A stretch of 53,650 nucleotides of DNA from Kroppenstedtia sanguinis (lineage in GTDB: Bacteria > Bacillota > Bacilli > Thermoactinomycetales > DSM-45169). Position numbers and translations under genes: made by a program. Below are positions 34,956-42,914 of this stretch, piece after piece (position 1 is the first letter of the stretch; each line of letters opens with the position of its first letter). The DNA is taken from assembly GCF_050433445.1 (NCBI RefSeq), contig NZ_JBNPXF010000025.1:1-53650 (forward strand), written 5' to 3'. The notes under the pieces are model-generated. The model ran no database searches and had not been told where the DNA came from. It saw only the letters and a program-made list of their open reading frames with translations.

Positions 34956-36782
34956 TTACTCCACCGTCACGCTCTTCGCCAGGTTACGCGGCTTGTCGAC
35001 GTTGAGGCCGCGGGCCACTGAGACGTGGTAGGCGAGGAGCTGGAGGGGGATGACCGCCAACACCGGAGTGATGAAAGGAAGCGTTTCCGGGATGGTGAGG
35101 ATCTCATCGACGGACTTGCCCACTTCCGTGTCTCCCTCTAGGGTGAGACCCAGGACATGGGCACCTCTCGCCTTTACCTCGATGATGTTGGATACCATTT
35201 TATCCCGAACCGCTTGTTGGGTGGCCAGAGCGATCACCGGGATCCCCTCCTCGATCAGAGCCAGGGACCCGTGCTTCAATTCCCCTGCGGCACAGGCTTC
35301 CGAGTGGATGTAAGTGATCTCCTTCAGCTTCAGGGAGCCCTCCATCACCACCGCAACATCCAAACCCCGTCCAATAAAGAAAAGATCCTCGTGGTCGGCG
35401 ATCCTGCGGGCAAAACGCTCCACCGATGCCGTGTCCGCCAAGAGGCGCCGGATCTGTTCCGGCAGGCGAAGCAGGGCGGTGGCGGTAGCGGATAATTCTT
35501 CCCTGCTGAGGGTCCCCGTGACTCGGGCCAGATGCAGACCCAAAAGAGTGAGGGCGACCAACTGAGTAGTATACGCCTTGGTGGAAGCGACAGCAATCTC
35601 CGGACCGGCCCAGGTCATTAAGACTTCATCAGCCTCCCGGGCCACACTGCTGCCCACCACGTTGGTGATGCCCAATACCTTGGCGCCGCCTTTTTTGGCT
35701 TCACGAAGGGCAGCCAAAGTATCTGCGGTCTCTCCCGACTGGCTGATGACGATCACTAAGGTAGACCGGGTAATCAAGGGATCCCGATACCGGTATTCCG
35801 ATGCCACATCCACCTCTACCGGGATGCGGGTCCATTTTTCCAGCACCGTTTTACCGACCAGCCCGGCATGGTAGGCTGTACCACAGGCCACCAGATGAAT
35901 CCGGTCAATCTTCTTCAGCTCTTCTTCCGTAAAGTTGAGTTCCCGTGACAAATCGACGATGCCGTCCTTCACCCGACCGGCCAGGGTATCCCGGATCGCC
36001 CGGGGCTGTTCAAAGATTTCCTTCTGCATGAAATAATCATAGCCATCTTTTTCAGCAGTAAGAGCATCCCAAGTCACATGGAGGAGCTCCTTGTCGACGG
36101 ACTCTCCATCCAGGGTGGTCAGCTCCATCCACTCCCGAGTGAGCACGGCCATTTCCCCGTCTTCCAGCACGTACACATCTCGGGTGTGTTCCAGAATGGC
36201 CGGGATATCCGAGGCAATAAAGTTTTCCCCGTCTCCGACACCGATGATCAAGGGACTGGCCAGGCGAACTGCCACGATCTTGTCCGGCTCTTTGCGGCTG
36301 ATGATGGCCAGGGCGTAAGCTCCCCTCATCCGTCGAACCGCACGGCGGACTGTGGACACCACATCCCCATCATCCAGATCCGCCAGCAGATGGGCGATCA
36401 CTTCGGTGTCTGTCTCCGAGATGAAAGTGTGCCCTTTTTTCTGAAGCTCTTCCTTCAGCTCCAAATAGTTTTCAATAATCCCGTTGTGAACCACGGCAAA
36501 TTGTTGTCCTCGGTCCAGGTGAGGATGAGCATTTTCATCAGAAGGTTTTCCGTGGGTCGCCCAACGGGTGTGACCAATCCCCACTTGTCCAAGCAGGGAG
36601 CGGGCTTGCAACCGCTCTTCCAAGGTGGACAGAGGCCCTTTTGTCTTTTCCACTTCCATTTTCCCCTCATGGCAGAGAGCGATGCCTGCCGAATCATACC
36701 CACGATACTCCAGTTTGCGGAGCCCTTCCACCAGAATCTCCCGAGCTTGTTTCGATCCGATGTATCCTACGATTCCACACAT
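34956..36782 (-). CDS. glmS: Glutamine-fructose-6-phosphate aminotransferase
   Basis: A 608-residue cytosolic enzyme making glucosamine-6-phosphate from fructose-6-P and glutamine, the first step to UDP-GlcNAc and the cell wall. The N-terminal glutaminase begins MCGIVGYIGS with nucleophile Cys2. Two SIS isomerase domains follow (SQSGETADTLAALREAK and the second near FFIGRG). The C-terminus ends DKPRNLAKSVTVE, the family hallmark. Its leader carries a glmS ribozyme, so the product GlcN6P should trigger self-cleavage of the mRNA. In B. subtilis glmS follows glmM; here ~10 kb of other genes lie between them. Confidence 0.97.
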   Translation of the reverse strand: MCGIVGYIGSKQAREILVEGLRKLEYRGYDSAGIALCHEGKMEVEKTKGPLSTLEERLQARSLLGQVGIGHTRWATHGKPSDENAHPHLDRGQQFAVVHNGIIENYLELKEELQKKGHTFISETDTEVIAHLLADLDDGDVVSTVRRAVRRMRGAYALAIISRKEPDKIVAVRLASPLIIGVGDGENFIASDIPAILEHTRDVYVLEDGEMAVLTREWMELTTLDGESVDKELLHVTWDALTAEKDGYDYFMQKEIFEQPRAIRDTLAGRVKDGIVDLSRELNFTEEELKKIDRIHLVACGTAYHAGLVGKTVLEKWTRIPVEVDVASEYRYRDPLITRSTLVIVISQSGETADTLAALREAKKGGAKVLGITNVVGSSVAREADEVLMTWAGPEIAVASTKAYTTQLVALTLLGLHLARVTGTLSREELSATATALLRLPEQIRRLLADTASVERFARRIADHEDLFFIGRGLDVAVVMEGSLKLKEITYIHSEACAAGELKHGSLALIEEGIPVIALATQQAVRDKMVSNIIEVKARGAHVLGLTLEGDTEVGKSVDEILTIPETLPFITPVLAVIPLQLLAYHVSVARGLNVDKPRNLAKSVTVE

Positions 36783-36826
36783 GTTTCTCCAACCCCCTGA
36801 AAAATGAACAGGGCATGGCCGCTTCC

Positions 36827-36852
36827 CTCAAGGAAAGCGGCACCCCATATCA
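36827..36852. other. Hairpin in the glmS leader
   Basis: Inverted repeat GCCGCTTCC / GGAAAGCGGC near the glmS start, between ribozyme and ribosome site. No T run follows on the glmS strand, so it is a structured leader element rather than a clear terminator. Confidence 0.5.
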
Positions 36853-36959
36853 CCATGGTTTTGCCGCTGTCTCCGGAAGCAGGCGATTTTTTTCTGTTTG
36901 GATCCGAAAACGGCGTTCGTTGTCGATCTGCTCCTGATGCCATCCATCACTTGCTGTCG

Positions 36960-37125
36960 GGATGGCGCACCGTACTAGAACTTTTGTGGGATGGGTCACC
37001 CCGTCCTTTTGTGTTCCAGTCCATCGGCTCCGGTGCCGAGCCGGGAGGGATCCGCCGAAACCTCGATTCCCCTCCACCTCGTCAACTGCAGCTCTCCTAC
37101 CGCAGTCCTGGCGCTTCACAACCTT
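36960..37125 (-). ncRNA. glmS ribozyme/riboswitch
   Basis: On the minus strand the leader shows the known glmS ribozyme landmarks in order: GCGCC (37110-37114), with the cleavage site just 5' of its first G at 37114/37115; AGTTGACGAGG (37077-37087); ATCGAGGTTTCGGCGGA (37051-37067); and CTCCCGG (37041-37047). These match the B. subtilis ribozyme core. The 3' boundary is approximate. GlcN6P acts as cofactor for cleavage, lowering glmS expression. About 180 nt lie between the mapped end and the glmS ATG. Confidence 0.93.
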
Positions 37126-37315
37126 CTCTAATCCTAGACTCGCTGTCCTTGCCCCCATCACCTCCTCATATGCTACTTCTATATGCTATGCAAGAGACTT
37201 CACTTTGTAAAGTAAAAAAATCGTGAACCGACCGAAGGAGATAAGTTAAGGTTCAACATCAGCCGTTAAGATCTAGATACCGAGAAGCAAGTCATTCTTA
37301 TAGGAAGGTTGGACA

Positions 37316-37476
37316 ATGTTCACAATCGATGAATTGAATACGATCCAAAATTGCGCCAAAGAGGGATGACCGAGCCACAATACCTCATCCAAGGGACAAT
37401 CTATGGAATAAATAATGTTACATATACCAACTTCAGCGTCCTTTACCCCAGCGATTTAAACCTTTCCCAAAGGTAG
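37316..37476 (+). CDS. Two overlapping tiny ORFs or a frameshifted remnant
   Basis: ATG at 37316 opens a 17-codon frame (MFTIDELNTIQNCAKEG) after AGGAAGG. Its TGA overlaps a second ATG at 37366 (ATGA), which opens a 36-residue frame (MTEPQYLIQGTIYGINNVTY...) ending at 37476. A terminator hairpin follows at 37493. Either this is a micro-operon or one gene broken by a frameshift. I recognise neither product. The region sits between the glmS promoter side and the dinB-like gene. Confidence 0.35.
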
Positions 37477-37492
37477 CTTCTAATGTGAGAAA

Positions 37493-37528
37493 AGGCCGCA
37501 TCCCTCCCTTAGGGAATGCGACCTTTTC
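37493..37528. terminator. Terminator between tiny ORFs and DinB gene
   Basis: Stem AAAAGGCCGCATCCCT / AGGGAATGCGACCTTTT with one mismatch. It can serve the plus-strand tiny ORFs and the minus-strand DinB gene, whose stop is 136 bp away. Confidence 0.75.
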
Positions 37529-37663
37529 AATAGTAGTTCATGACCAGTTCACCCATGGACATGATGATGAAAATTTCTCTTTCATATTCGGGAATCTGGC
37601 TTTGAAATATATTTGCCGCTGGGGTTTATTCTAGGATCGTACCCGATGACAGATATACAATTG

Positions 37664-38116
37664 TTAGCGGAAAAACGGGACTTCTTTCACTCCAACCAAA
37701 CGGGCATAAACAAAAAGTTGGCCTTTATGATGAACCTCGTGATCATACATTGCAGTCAGATAATTTTTCTTTGGTCCTTTAAGTTTTGGGATCGATGAAT
37801 GATTTTGGGCCTCCAAATCTTCATCATTCAAGGATTCGTATGCAGCCTTTGTCTTCTCTGTGAAATCCTTCACCGCTTGGCGTATCTCTCCCATCGTCTT
37901 ACATTCAGGAATGTCTGGTGGAGCAAACTCTTCGGTTTTGACCATCGAAACGAACACTTCATTCCATCCAGCCACATGCAATGCAAGTTCCCCCAGTGTC
38001 ATCGCTCCATCCCATGGTCTGAAGTCCATATGTTCGTCATCGATGGTTTCCAGTAATTCCTCCAACACATTCCGATGTTGTAACCATTCATTCATCATTT
38101 GCTTTGCTTGTCCCAT
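37664..38116 (-). CDS. DinB-family protein
   Basis: A 150-residue four-helix DinB/YfiT-like protein. The metal-binding His positions are visible: LALHVAGWNE (His ~48) and DHEVHHKGQL (His near 131 and 135). The family binds a divalent metal; some members are thiol-dependent transferases, but the role here is unknown. The ATG follows GGAGG. It is followed on the same strand by the 37.5-kb terminator and preceded by the methyltransferase gene 90 bp upstream, so the two may be co-transcribed. Confidence 0.85.
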   Translation of the reverse strand: MGQAKQMMNEWLQHRNVLEELLETIDDEHMDFRPWDGAMTLGELALHVAGWNEVFVSMVKTEEFAPPDIPECKTMGEIRQAVKDFTEKTKAAYESLNDEDLEAQNHSSIPKLKGPKKNYLTAMYDHEVHHKGQLFVYARLVGVKEVPFFR

Positions 38117-38205
38117 TTAAATTCCTCCCTGATGGGATTTCGTTACCAAACCTATCCCTTTAAAACCGGGTGTTGTCACTCTATTAAACATAGCACTTTT
38201 CAAAG

Positions 38206-38814
38206 TCATTTCTTTCGCAGCACCACCAGGTTGGCATTCAACCCCTCCGGGATTGAGTCCGTGATCAATTGGACGGGCAGGACAGGACTGAGATCGAAGG
38301 CCGGACTGAAATGACGCTCCACCGCCTCTGGAGTGACGAGGACGAAACTTTGCCCTTCCCATTGCACTTCCCTGCATCCCCGGAGCAGTACCTTGCCTCC
38401 CGGCTTTAACACCCGGGCCAATTCGGCGGCGTAGCGGGGACGATCTTCTTCCCCGATCATGTGAAAACAGCCCCGGTCATTCACCAGATCCACGGATGCA
38501 TCAGCCACCGGCAATTCCAGAGCATTCCCTTGCTTCCAATCCACCTGGACCCCCGCCTTAGTAGCACGGTCTTGGGCGATCTGGAGAGCTGCCTCGCTCA
38601 GATCAACACCAGTGGCATGAAAGCCTTGTCCCGCCAGAAAGATCGCCTCCCGCCCCGCTCCACAACCCACATCCAGTGCCACCGCCTCCGACGGCCATGA
38701 ACCTGCGGCAACAAAGGCAACCAACTCGTTGGAAGGATGGGAATAATCCCAGTGTTGGCGGTAGTCTCCGCTGGTATAGTAAGCGTTCCACTCCTCGGCT
38801 GTTTTGATGCTCAT
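38206..38814 (-). CDS. Class I SAM-dependent methyltransferase
   Basis: A 202-residue Rossmann methyltransferase. Motif I is ALDVGCGAGREAIFLA (~residues 46-61), the acidic end of strand 2 is GVDLSEAAL, motif II is VDLVNDRGCFHMI, and the post-motif RVLKPGGKVLLRG is present. The domain layout (methyltransferase_25/TehB-like) does not reveal the substrate. The start ATG is preceded by GGGAGGGAC. The upstream neighbour is a 580-bp gap with a type-B element. Confidence 0.87.
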   Translation of the reverse strand: MSIKTAEEWNAYYTSGDYRQHWDYSHPSNELVAFVAAGSWPSEAVALDVGCGAGREAIFLAGQGFHATGVDLSEAALQIAQDRATKAGVQVDWKQGNALELPVADASVDLVNDRGCFHMIGEEDRPRYAAELARVLKPGGKVLLRGCREVQWEGQSFVLVTPEAVERHFSPAFDLSPVLPVQLITDSIPEGLNANLVVLRKK

Positions 38815-39037
38815 AAACCATGTCCCTCCCCTGTTAAAAGAACTCCCACCTCCTCTGTATTCTACAATCGTCAGCCCCCATCCTTTCCCAAGTGATAATA
38901 TAGGTCGATCATCTAATGCAGAAGGACTTTCCCGTTAAAGTAAAACCTCCAAACATACTCTAAACGGCCATGTAACTGAACAGACTACCGCTGCCGGAAT
39001 GTCGACAGCTTAGAGACATTATTTTGATAGGCGTAAT
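38815..39037. other. Gap upstream of the methyltransferase gene
   Basis: About 220 bp with no ORF, repeat or hairpin that I can support, presumably the methyltransferase promoter region. Confidence 0.3.
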
Positions 39038-39347
39038 CAGGCGTGTTGATTAGCCATATTTTGGGTGGGGAGATCGTGTTCACCCATGCGACCGTTGCCA
39101 TCCGGCAAGGAAGTGAAAACTGGCCGCTCCAAATCTGACCATCGGGCAGGGGCAAAGCCTTACGGAAGCAACACAGGGAAGAATGTTGCCCCTAAACGCC
39201 CTCTCTCCAGATTCTCCACTGGGTAGGATGGCTACCTTTATTCCAGGGCTTCAGCCCATCGAGATTGTAGTGCCTGTGGCGCAAAGGTCGCTTTGGCAGC
39301 ACACGACTCCCTTCCGCTGCCCATCTTCCGGTTAATCAACAGCCCTG
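39038..39347 (+). mobile_element. Type-B element lacking the core cassette
   Basis: It runs from CAGGCGTGTTGATTAGCC to GGTTAATCAACAGCCCTG, 310 bp. It has the type-B backbone and one hairpin module (GGGCTTCAGCCC, 39246-39257). It lacks the core cassette, joining CGCTTTG directly to GCAGCACACGAC. The flanking 9-mers (AGGCGTAAT, ACCATATGT) do not match, so the target duplication is lost or one side was rearranged. Confidence 0.88.
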
Positions 39348-39392
39348 ACCATATGTATGTTGCGTTTTATAGGACGTATTCCAAAATCAGAT

Positions 39393-40619
39393 TCACCTTC
39401 CCGCTCGGATTCGCCGCCTTCTCGTCAGGGTGTCAATCGTCACTGCAATGAGGAGGATGCTACCCTCGACCAAATATTTCGTACTTGACGGGGCACTCAG
39501 CAAGTCCATCCCATTTTCCACGCTACCCAGTACCAAGGCACCTGCCAAAGCATTATACACACTTCCCCGACCGCCAAATAGACTAGTTCCCCCAATAATG
39601 GCCGCTGCAATGGATAATAATAACAAGTCACCTGTTCCCGTAGCAGGAGAGGCTGCCCCTAATCTGGATGCACCCATAATTCCCCCGATCGCTGCAAGGC
39701 CTGAAGCGAGAATAAAGACACTGATTTTGACCGATTTGACCTGAATTCCTGCACGCCGGGCTGCTTCCGTATTCCCGCCCAATGCATAGATGTGGCGTCC
39801 AAATACCGTAGACTGTGTGATCCATCCAAACACAAAAACTAAAACGATCAGAATTAGCGCGGATAAAGGAATCCCCTTATACAAATTCAGAACCCCAACC
39901 ACGGCGACAGTCACTGCCACAATCCCGCTCAGACTCAGTATCAATTGATTAAAAGGGCGAACCGGCAACCCTTTACTTGTACGACGTTTCCGCGCTCTCA
40001 GGTTGATGCCTGCATAGATGGCAACCGTTGCGAGTCCCACAATCCATCCTAACCATCCTGGGAGATAGGTATCGGAAATCGCCAACAGTGTCGGATTAAT
40101 CACCGGAACCGTTCCGGTGTCCCCCAGAAGCGCTAATAAAATTCCCTGATATCCCAAAGAGCCAGCCAGTGTCACAATAAATGCCGGCACCCCGATCATT
40201 GTGACCCAGAACCCTTGAAAAAGACCAATGACCACTCCGGCGAGAATGGCAATCCCAATCGCTGCGAGGGCACCCACAGGACCCGTCCAAACCGTGGCCA
40301 GTATGACAAGGATTCCAGCAGAAACTCCGCTGACCGCAGCGATCGATAAGTCAATTTCCCCCAACAAAAGGACAAACGTGACACCAATTGCCAGCGTCCC
40401 AATCACGACAATTTGTTGTACGAGATTGGATAGATTGCGCGGCTCTAAAAAATGAGGGTTCAACATTTGAAAGGCGATCCATATCACAATCAATGCCAAT
40501 ATCACCGGCAAAAGTCCCAGTTCGCCTCCCGCGATCCGCTCCCGGATGGAAGAGAACAGACCCTCATCAGAGGAAAGTTTCCTGTTTTCCGACTCTTTTT
40601 CCGTCGAGATCATCGACAC
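39393..40619 (-). CDS. Monosaccharide ABC transporter permease (XylH/RbsC type)
   Basis: A 408-residue CUT2-family permease with ~10 membrane helices. GEIDLSIAAVSGVSAGI and GRHIYALGGNTEAARRAGI are the conserved segments. It is the last gene of the minus-strand transporter operon. The tool frame starts at GTG 40619, abutting the ATPase stop; the ATG at 40613 is a likelier start. Comparison with XylH-type proteins is by family pattern only; xylose as substrate is inference from the binding protein and the ROK regulator. Confidence 0.88.
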   Translation of the reverse strand: MSMISTEKESENRKLSSDEGLFSSIRERIAGGELGLLPVILALIVIWIAFQMLNPHFLEPRNLSNLVQQIVVIGTLAIGVTFVLLLGEIDLSIAAVSGVSAGILVILATVWTGPVGALAAIGIAILAGVVIGLFQGFWVTMIGVPAFIVTLAGSLGYQGILLALLGDTGTVPVINPTLLAISDTYLPGWLGWIVGLATVAIYAGINLRARKRRTSKGLPVRPFNQLILSLSGIVAVTVAVVGVLNLYKGIPLSALILIVLVFVFGWITQSTVFGRHIYALGGNTEAARRAGIQVKSVKISVFILASGLAAIGGIMGASRLGAASPATGTGDLLLLSIAAAIIGGTSLFGGRGSVYNALAGALVLGSVENGMDLLSAPSSTKYLVEGSILLIAVTIDTLTRRRRIRAGR

Positions 40620-41396
40620 TTATACCCCAACCTTTCCTGCGGCACCGGTAATGGCTGCAACCACTTCTTCACGGGTTACGGTATCCTTATGGAAATTGGC
40701 AATGGTCTCTCCCAGTCTCAGTACCGTAATTCGGTCGGCAACCTGAAACACGTCACTTAAATTATGAGAAATGATAATCACTGCAATCCCTCGGTCAGCC
40801 AGCTTCCTGACCAACTCAAGTACGGACTGGGTTTGAGCAACCCCCAGTGCGGCGGTCGGTTCGTCGAGAAGAACCAATTTCGATCCCCAAAGAACTGCCC
40901 TCGCTACTGCCACCGTTTGCCGCTGTCCTCCAGAAAGACTGGCTACCGGCGTGGTCAGCGAAGGTAGGTGAATTCCGAGGGAATCCAACACTGGAATAGC
41001 CTGTTTTTCCATCTCCTCTTTATCGACAACGGAAAGCACCCCTGGAATTAAAGTTCGCCTCAATTCCCGACCGAGAAAAAGATTGGAGACAATATCCAGG
41101 TTGTCACATAAAGCCAAATCCTGATAGACCGTCTGGATCCCCCATGATTCTGCGACGTCGGGGCCACTTAATTTCGCAGTTGTCCCCTGGATCAAAATTT
41201 CCCCTTCATCCGGTTGATTGACGCCGGAAATCATCTTGATCGTTGTCGATTTTCCAGCCCCGTTGTCTCCTACCAGAGCCAGCACTTCACCGGAAGCGAC
41301 TTGGAGATTGACTCCATTTAACGCTTGTACCGCCCCAAACCGCTTTCGTAGATTTTGCACACGTAACACCACTTGTTGATTTTTCTCATCACTCAC
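40620..41396 (-). CDS. Monosaccharide ABC transporter ATPase, single-domain (XylG-like)
   Basis: A 258-residue nucleotide-binding subunit with Walker A GDNGAGKST, signature LSGGQRQT, Walker B LVLLDEPTAALG and H-loop ISH. Most CUT2 ATPases (XylG, RbsA) are ~500-residue tandem domains; this one is half that size, as in FrcA-type systems, so two copies should dimerise. It lies between the binding-protein gene and the permease gene. An intercistronic hairpin precedes it, and its stop abuts the permease start. Confidence 0.88.
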   Translation of the reverse strand: MSDEKNQQVVLRVQNLRKRFGAVQALNGVNLQVASGEVLALVGDNGAGKSTTIKMISGVNQPDEGEILIQGTTAKLSGPDVAESWGIQTVYQDLALCDNLDIVSNLFLGRELRRTLIPGVLSVVDKEEMEKQAIPVLDSLGIHLPSLTTPVASLSGGQRQTVAVARAVLWGSKLVLLDEPTAALGVAQTQSVLELVRKLADRGIAVIIISHNLSDVFQVADRITVLRLGETIANFHKDTVTREEVVAAITGAAGKVGV

Positions 41397-41420
41397 AGTT
41401 CTCCCTCCTCTAAAAGATTT

Positions 41421-41446
41421 CTCAGGGGGATCCGTGTCCCCCTGAG
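41421..41446 (-). promoter_or_regulatory. Intercistronic hairpin between binding-protein and ATPase genes
   Basis: Perfect stem CTCAGGGGGA / TCCCCCTGAG in the 58-bp gap after the binding-protein stop. On the minus strand the following bases are not a clean T run, so partial termination or mRNA stabilisation is likely. That would favour high expression of the binding protein. Confidence 0.65.
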
Positions 41447-41454
41447 AAAATAAA

Positions 41455-42540
41455 TTAATGTTTCGGACATTTATTCGCAGCTTCGCCAGTACAAACTTTG
41501 TCCCATGTTGTATATCCGCCTTGGATGACTGTATCTGCCATGTTTTCCTTCGTTACAGCAATCGGATCTAACAGAATGGAGGGAACATCCGTCATTTTGT
41601 TGTTGGTTTTACCATTGACCAAGCCTTTGGGAGGCTTTTTACCTTCTGCTAAAGCGACTGCCAATTTAGCGGCTGCAGTCGCTTCTTTTTTAACATCCTT
41701 ATAAACGCTCATCGATTGGTAACCCAGCACAATATTCCTCAAACCGTCATCTGTGGCATCCTGTCCGGTCACCGGTACTTTCCCAGCCAATCCCTGTGCT
41801 TTTAAGGCTTTAATCGCAGCCCCTGCATTGCTGTCATTCGCCGCCAACACCCCGTCCACCTGATTATTCAACTTGGTTAGCGCCTGCTCCGATTCACGTA
41901 AGGCATGATCCGCTGACCAATCAGGAGTGTAGCTTTCGTAACCGTTCTCCAAGGTTCCATCCTTGAACAAGGGATCCAGGATATTATGAGCACCTTTCCT
42001 GTATAACAGCGCATTGTTGTCGGTCTGCGCCCCGTTGATCATGATGACCTTTCCGCCTTTTTTGGTGTTGTCAGCAAGATACTTTCCTTGCAATTCACCG
42101 ACTTTCTCATTGTCAAAGGAAATATAGTAGTCTACCTTTGCGTTGAGGATCAGGCGGTCATAGGATATCACTTTGACGTCTGCTTCATGTGCTTTTCTGA
42201 CAATGGTGGCAGCAGCTTTGGAATCCTGCGGATCCAGAACGAGTACTTGTGCTCCATCTGTGATCGCAGATTCAGCCTGTTTTTGTTGTGCCTGTGAATC
42301 CCCCTGTGCGTTTTGGTAGATCACTTCCACATCCGGGTTCAATTTTTTAACCGTCTTCTCAAAATTGGGTTTATCCTGACTTTCATAACGAGCCGAGGTC
42401 CCCGTTTCCGGGAGAAGAAGCGCAACCTTTAAGTCTTTATCTTTCCCCGCATCCGAATCACCACTTGCGTTGCAACCCGTAACCGCCATCAACAGAATCC
42501 CTACGAATAGAAAAACCCAGAATTTCTTATGAAGTCCCAC
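41455..42540 (-). CDS. Monosaccharide-binding lipoprotein (XylF-like)
   Basis: A 361-residue periplasmic-binding protein of type I fold with a lipoprotein signal ending MAVTGC (Cys ~23). The segments KVALLLPETGTSARYESQDK, QNAQGDSQAQQKQAESAI and VISYDRLILNA resemble D-xylose-binding proteins. It is exported and anchored, and delivers sugar to the permease-ATPase pair encoded downstream. The start is GTG at 42538-42540 after a G-rich ribosome site. A divergent ROK repressor gene lies 375 bp upstream. Confidence 0.85.
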   Translation of the reverse strand: MGLHKKFWVFLFVGILLMAVTGCNASGDSDAGKDKDLKVALLLPETGTSARYESQDKPNFEKTVKKLNPDVEVIYQNAQGDSQAQQKQAESAITDGAQVLVLDPQDSKAAATIVRKAHEADVKVISYDRLILNAKVDYYISFDNEKVGELQGKYLADNTKKGGKVIMINGAQTDNNALLYRKGAHNILDPLFKDGTLENGYESYTPDWSADHALRESEQALTKLNNQVDGVLAANDSNAGAAIKALKAQGLAGKVPVTGQDATDDGLRNIVLGYQSMSVYKDVKKEATAAAKLAVALAEGKKPPKGLVNGKTNNKMTDVPSILLDPIAVTKENMADTVIQGGYTTWDKVCTGEAANKCPKH

Positions 42541-42574
42541 CTAAACCCCCCCTAATTTTTGAGTTACTGAACAC

Positions 42575-42642
42575 CGACATCGCAAGACCCGAAAGCGAAG
42601 CGCCCTGGGCATGACTTTTGTCTGTGTGAGTCTCTTTGATGT
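42575..42642 (-). repeat. Possible degenerate core-cassette copy in the xylF-like leader
   Basis: CATCGCAAGACCCG, AAAGCGAAGCG, CCCTGG and GACTTTTGTC fall in the same order and spacing as the core cassette of the MITEs (CATAGCGAGACCCG, GCGGAAAGCG, CCCTGG, GACTTGTGCC). No TIR is near. This is an alignment by eye and could be coincidence. Confidence 0.35.
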
Positions 42643-42780
42643 TAATCCCAAAACAAAACCTTCTGACATCTAGGAATTTTATCTGGACAGAACATTTTTC
42701 TTGGAAAAAGAGTCAACTGCTTTATGTACTTTAGTGTAAAACGCCGACAAAACTTTCGGAATCATCGTATCATCCTGAAT

Positions 42781-42807
42781 CTTTGTTTGTCAACTGTCCG
42801 AACAAAG
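42781..42807. promoter_or_regulatory. ROK-repressor-type operator
   Basis: Inverted arms CTTTGTTTG and CGAACAAAG (one mismatch) with a 9-bp spacer, resembling XylR/NagC-type sites (TTTGTT...AACAAA). It overlaps the repressor gene's own promoter, indicating autoregulation. Confidence 0.7.
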
Positions 42808-42815
42808 CTTATAAT
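42787..42815 (+). promoter_or_regulatory. Promoter of the ROK repressor gene
   Basis: TTGTCA (42787) and TATAAT (42810) are 17 bp apart. The operator covers the -35 region. Confidence 0.75.
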
Positions 42816-42914
42816 GTTTTTTCAGGCCTCTGACAGGTTGAAGCAAGGAATCAAAGGACCGAAGCGTCCCTCGCCATACAAGAGAAAAACTTCGTTTAGA
42901 GGGAGGAATAAACC

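Noticed and set aside
42738..42752. Possible cre site (TGTAAAACGCCGACA) upstream of the xylF-like gene
   Set aside because: The central CG is one base out of register with the CcpA consensus.
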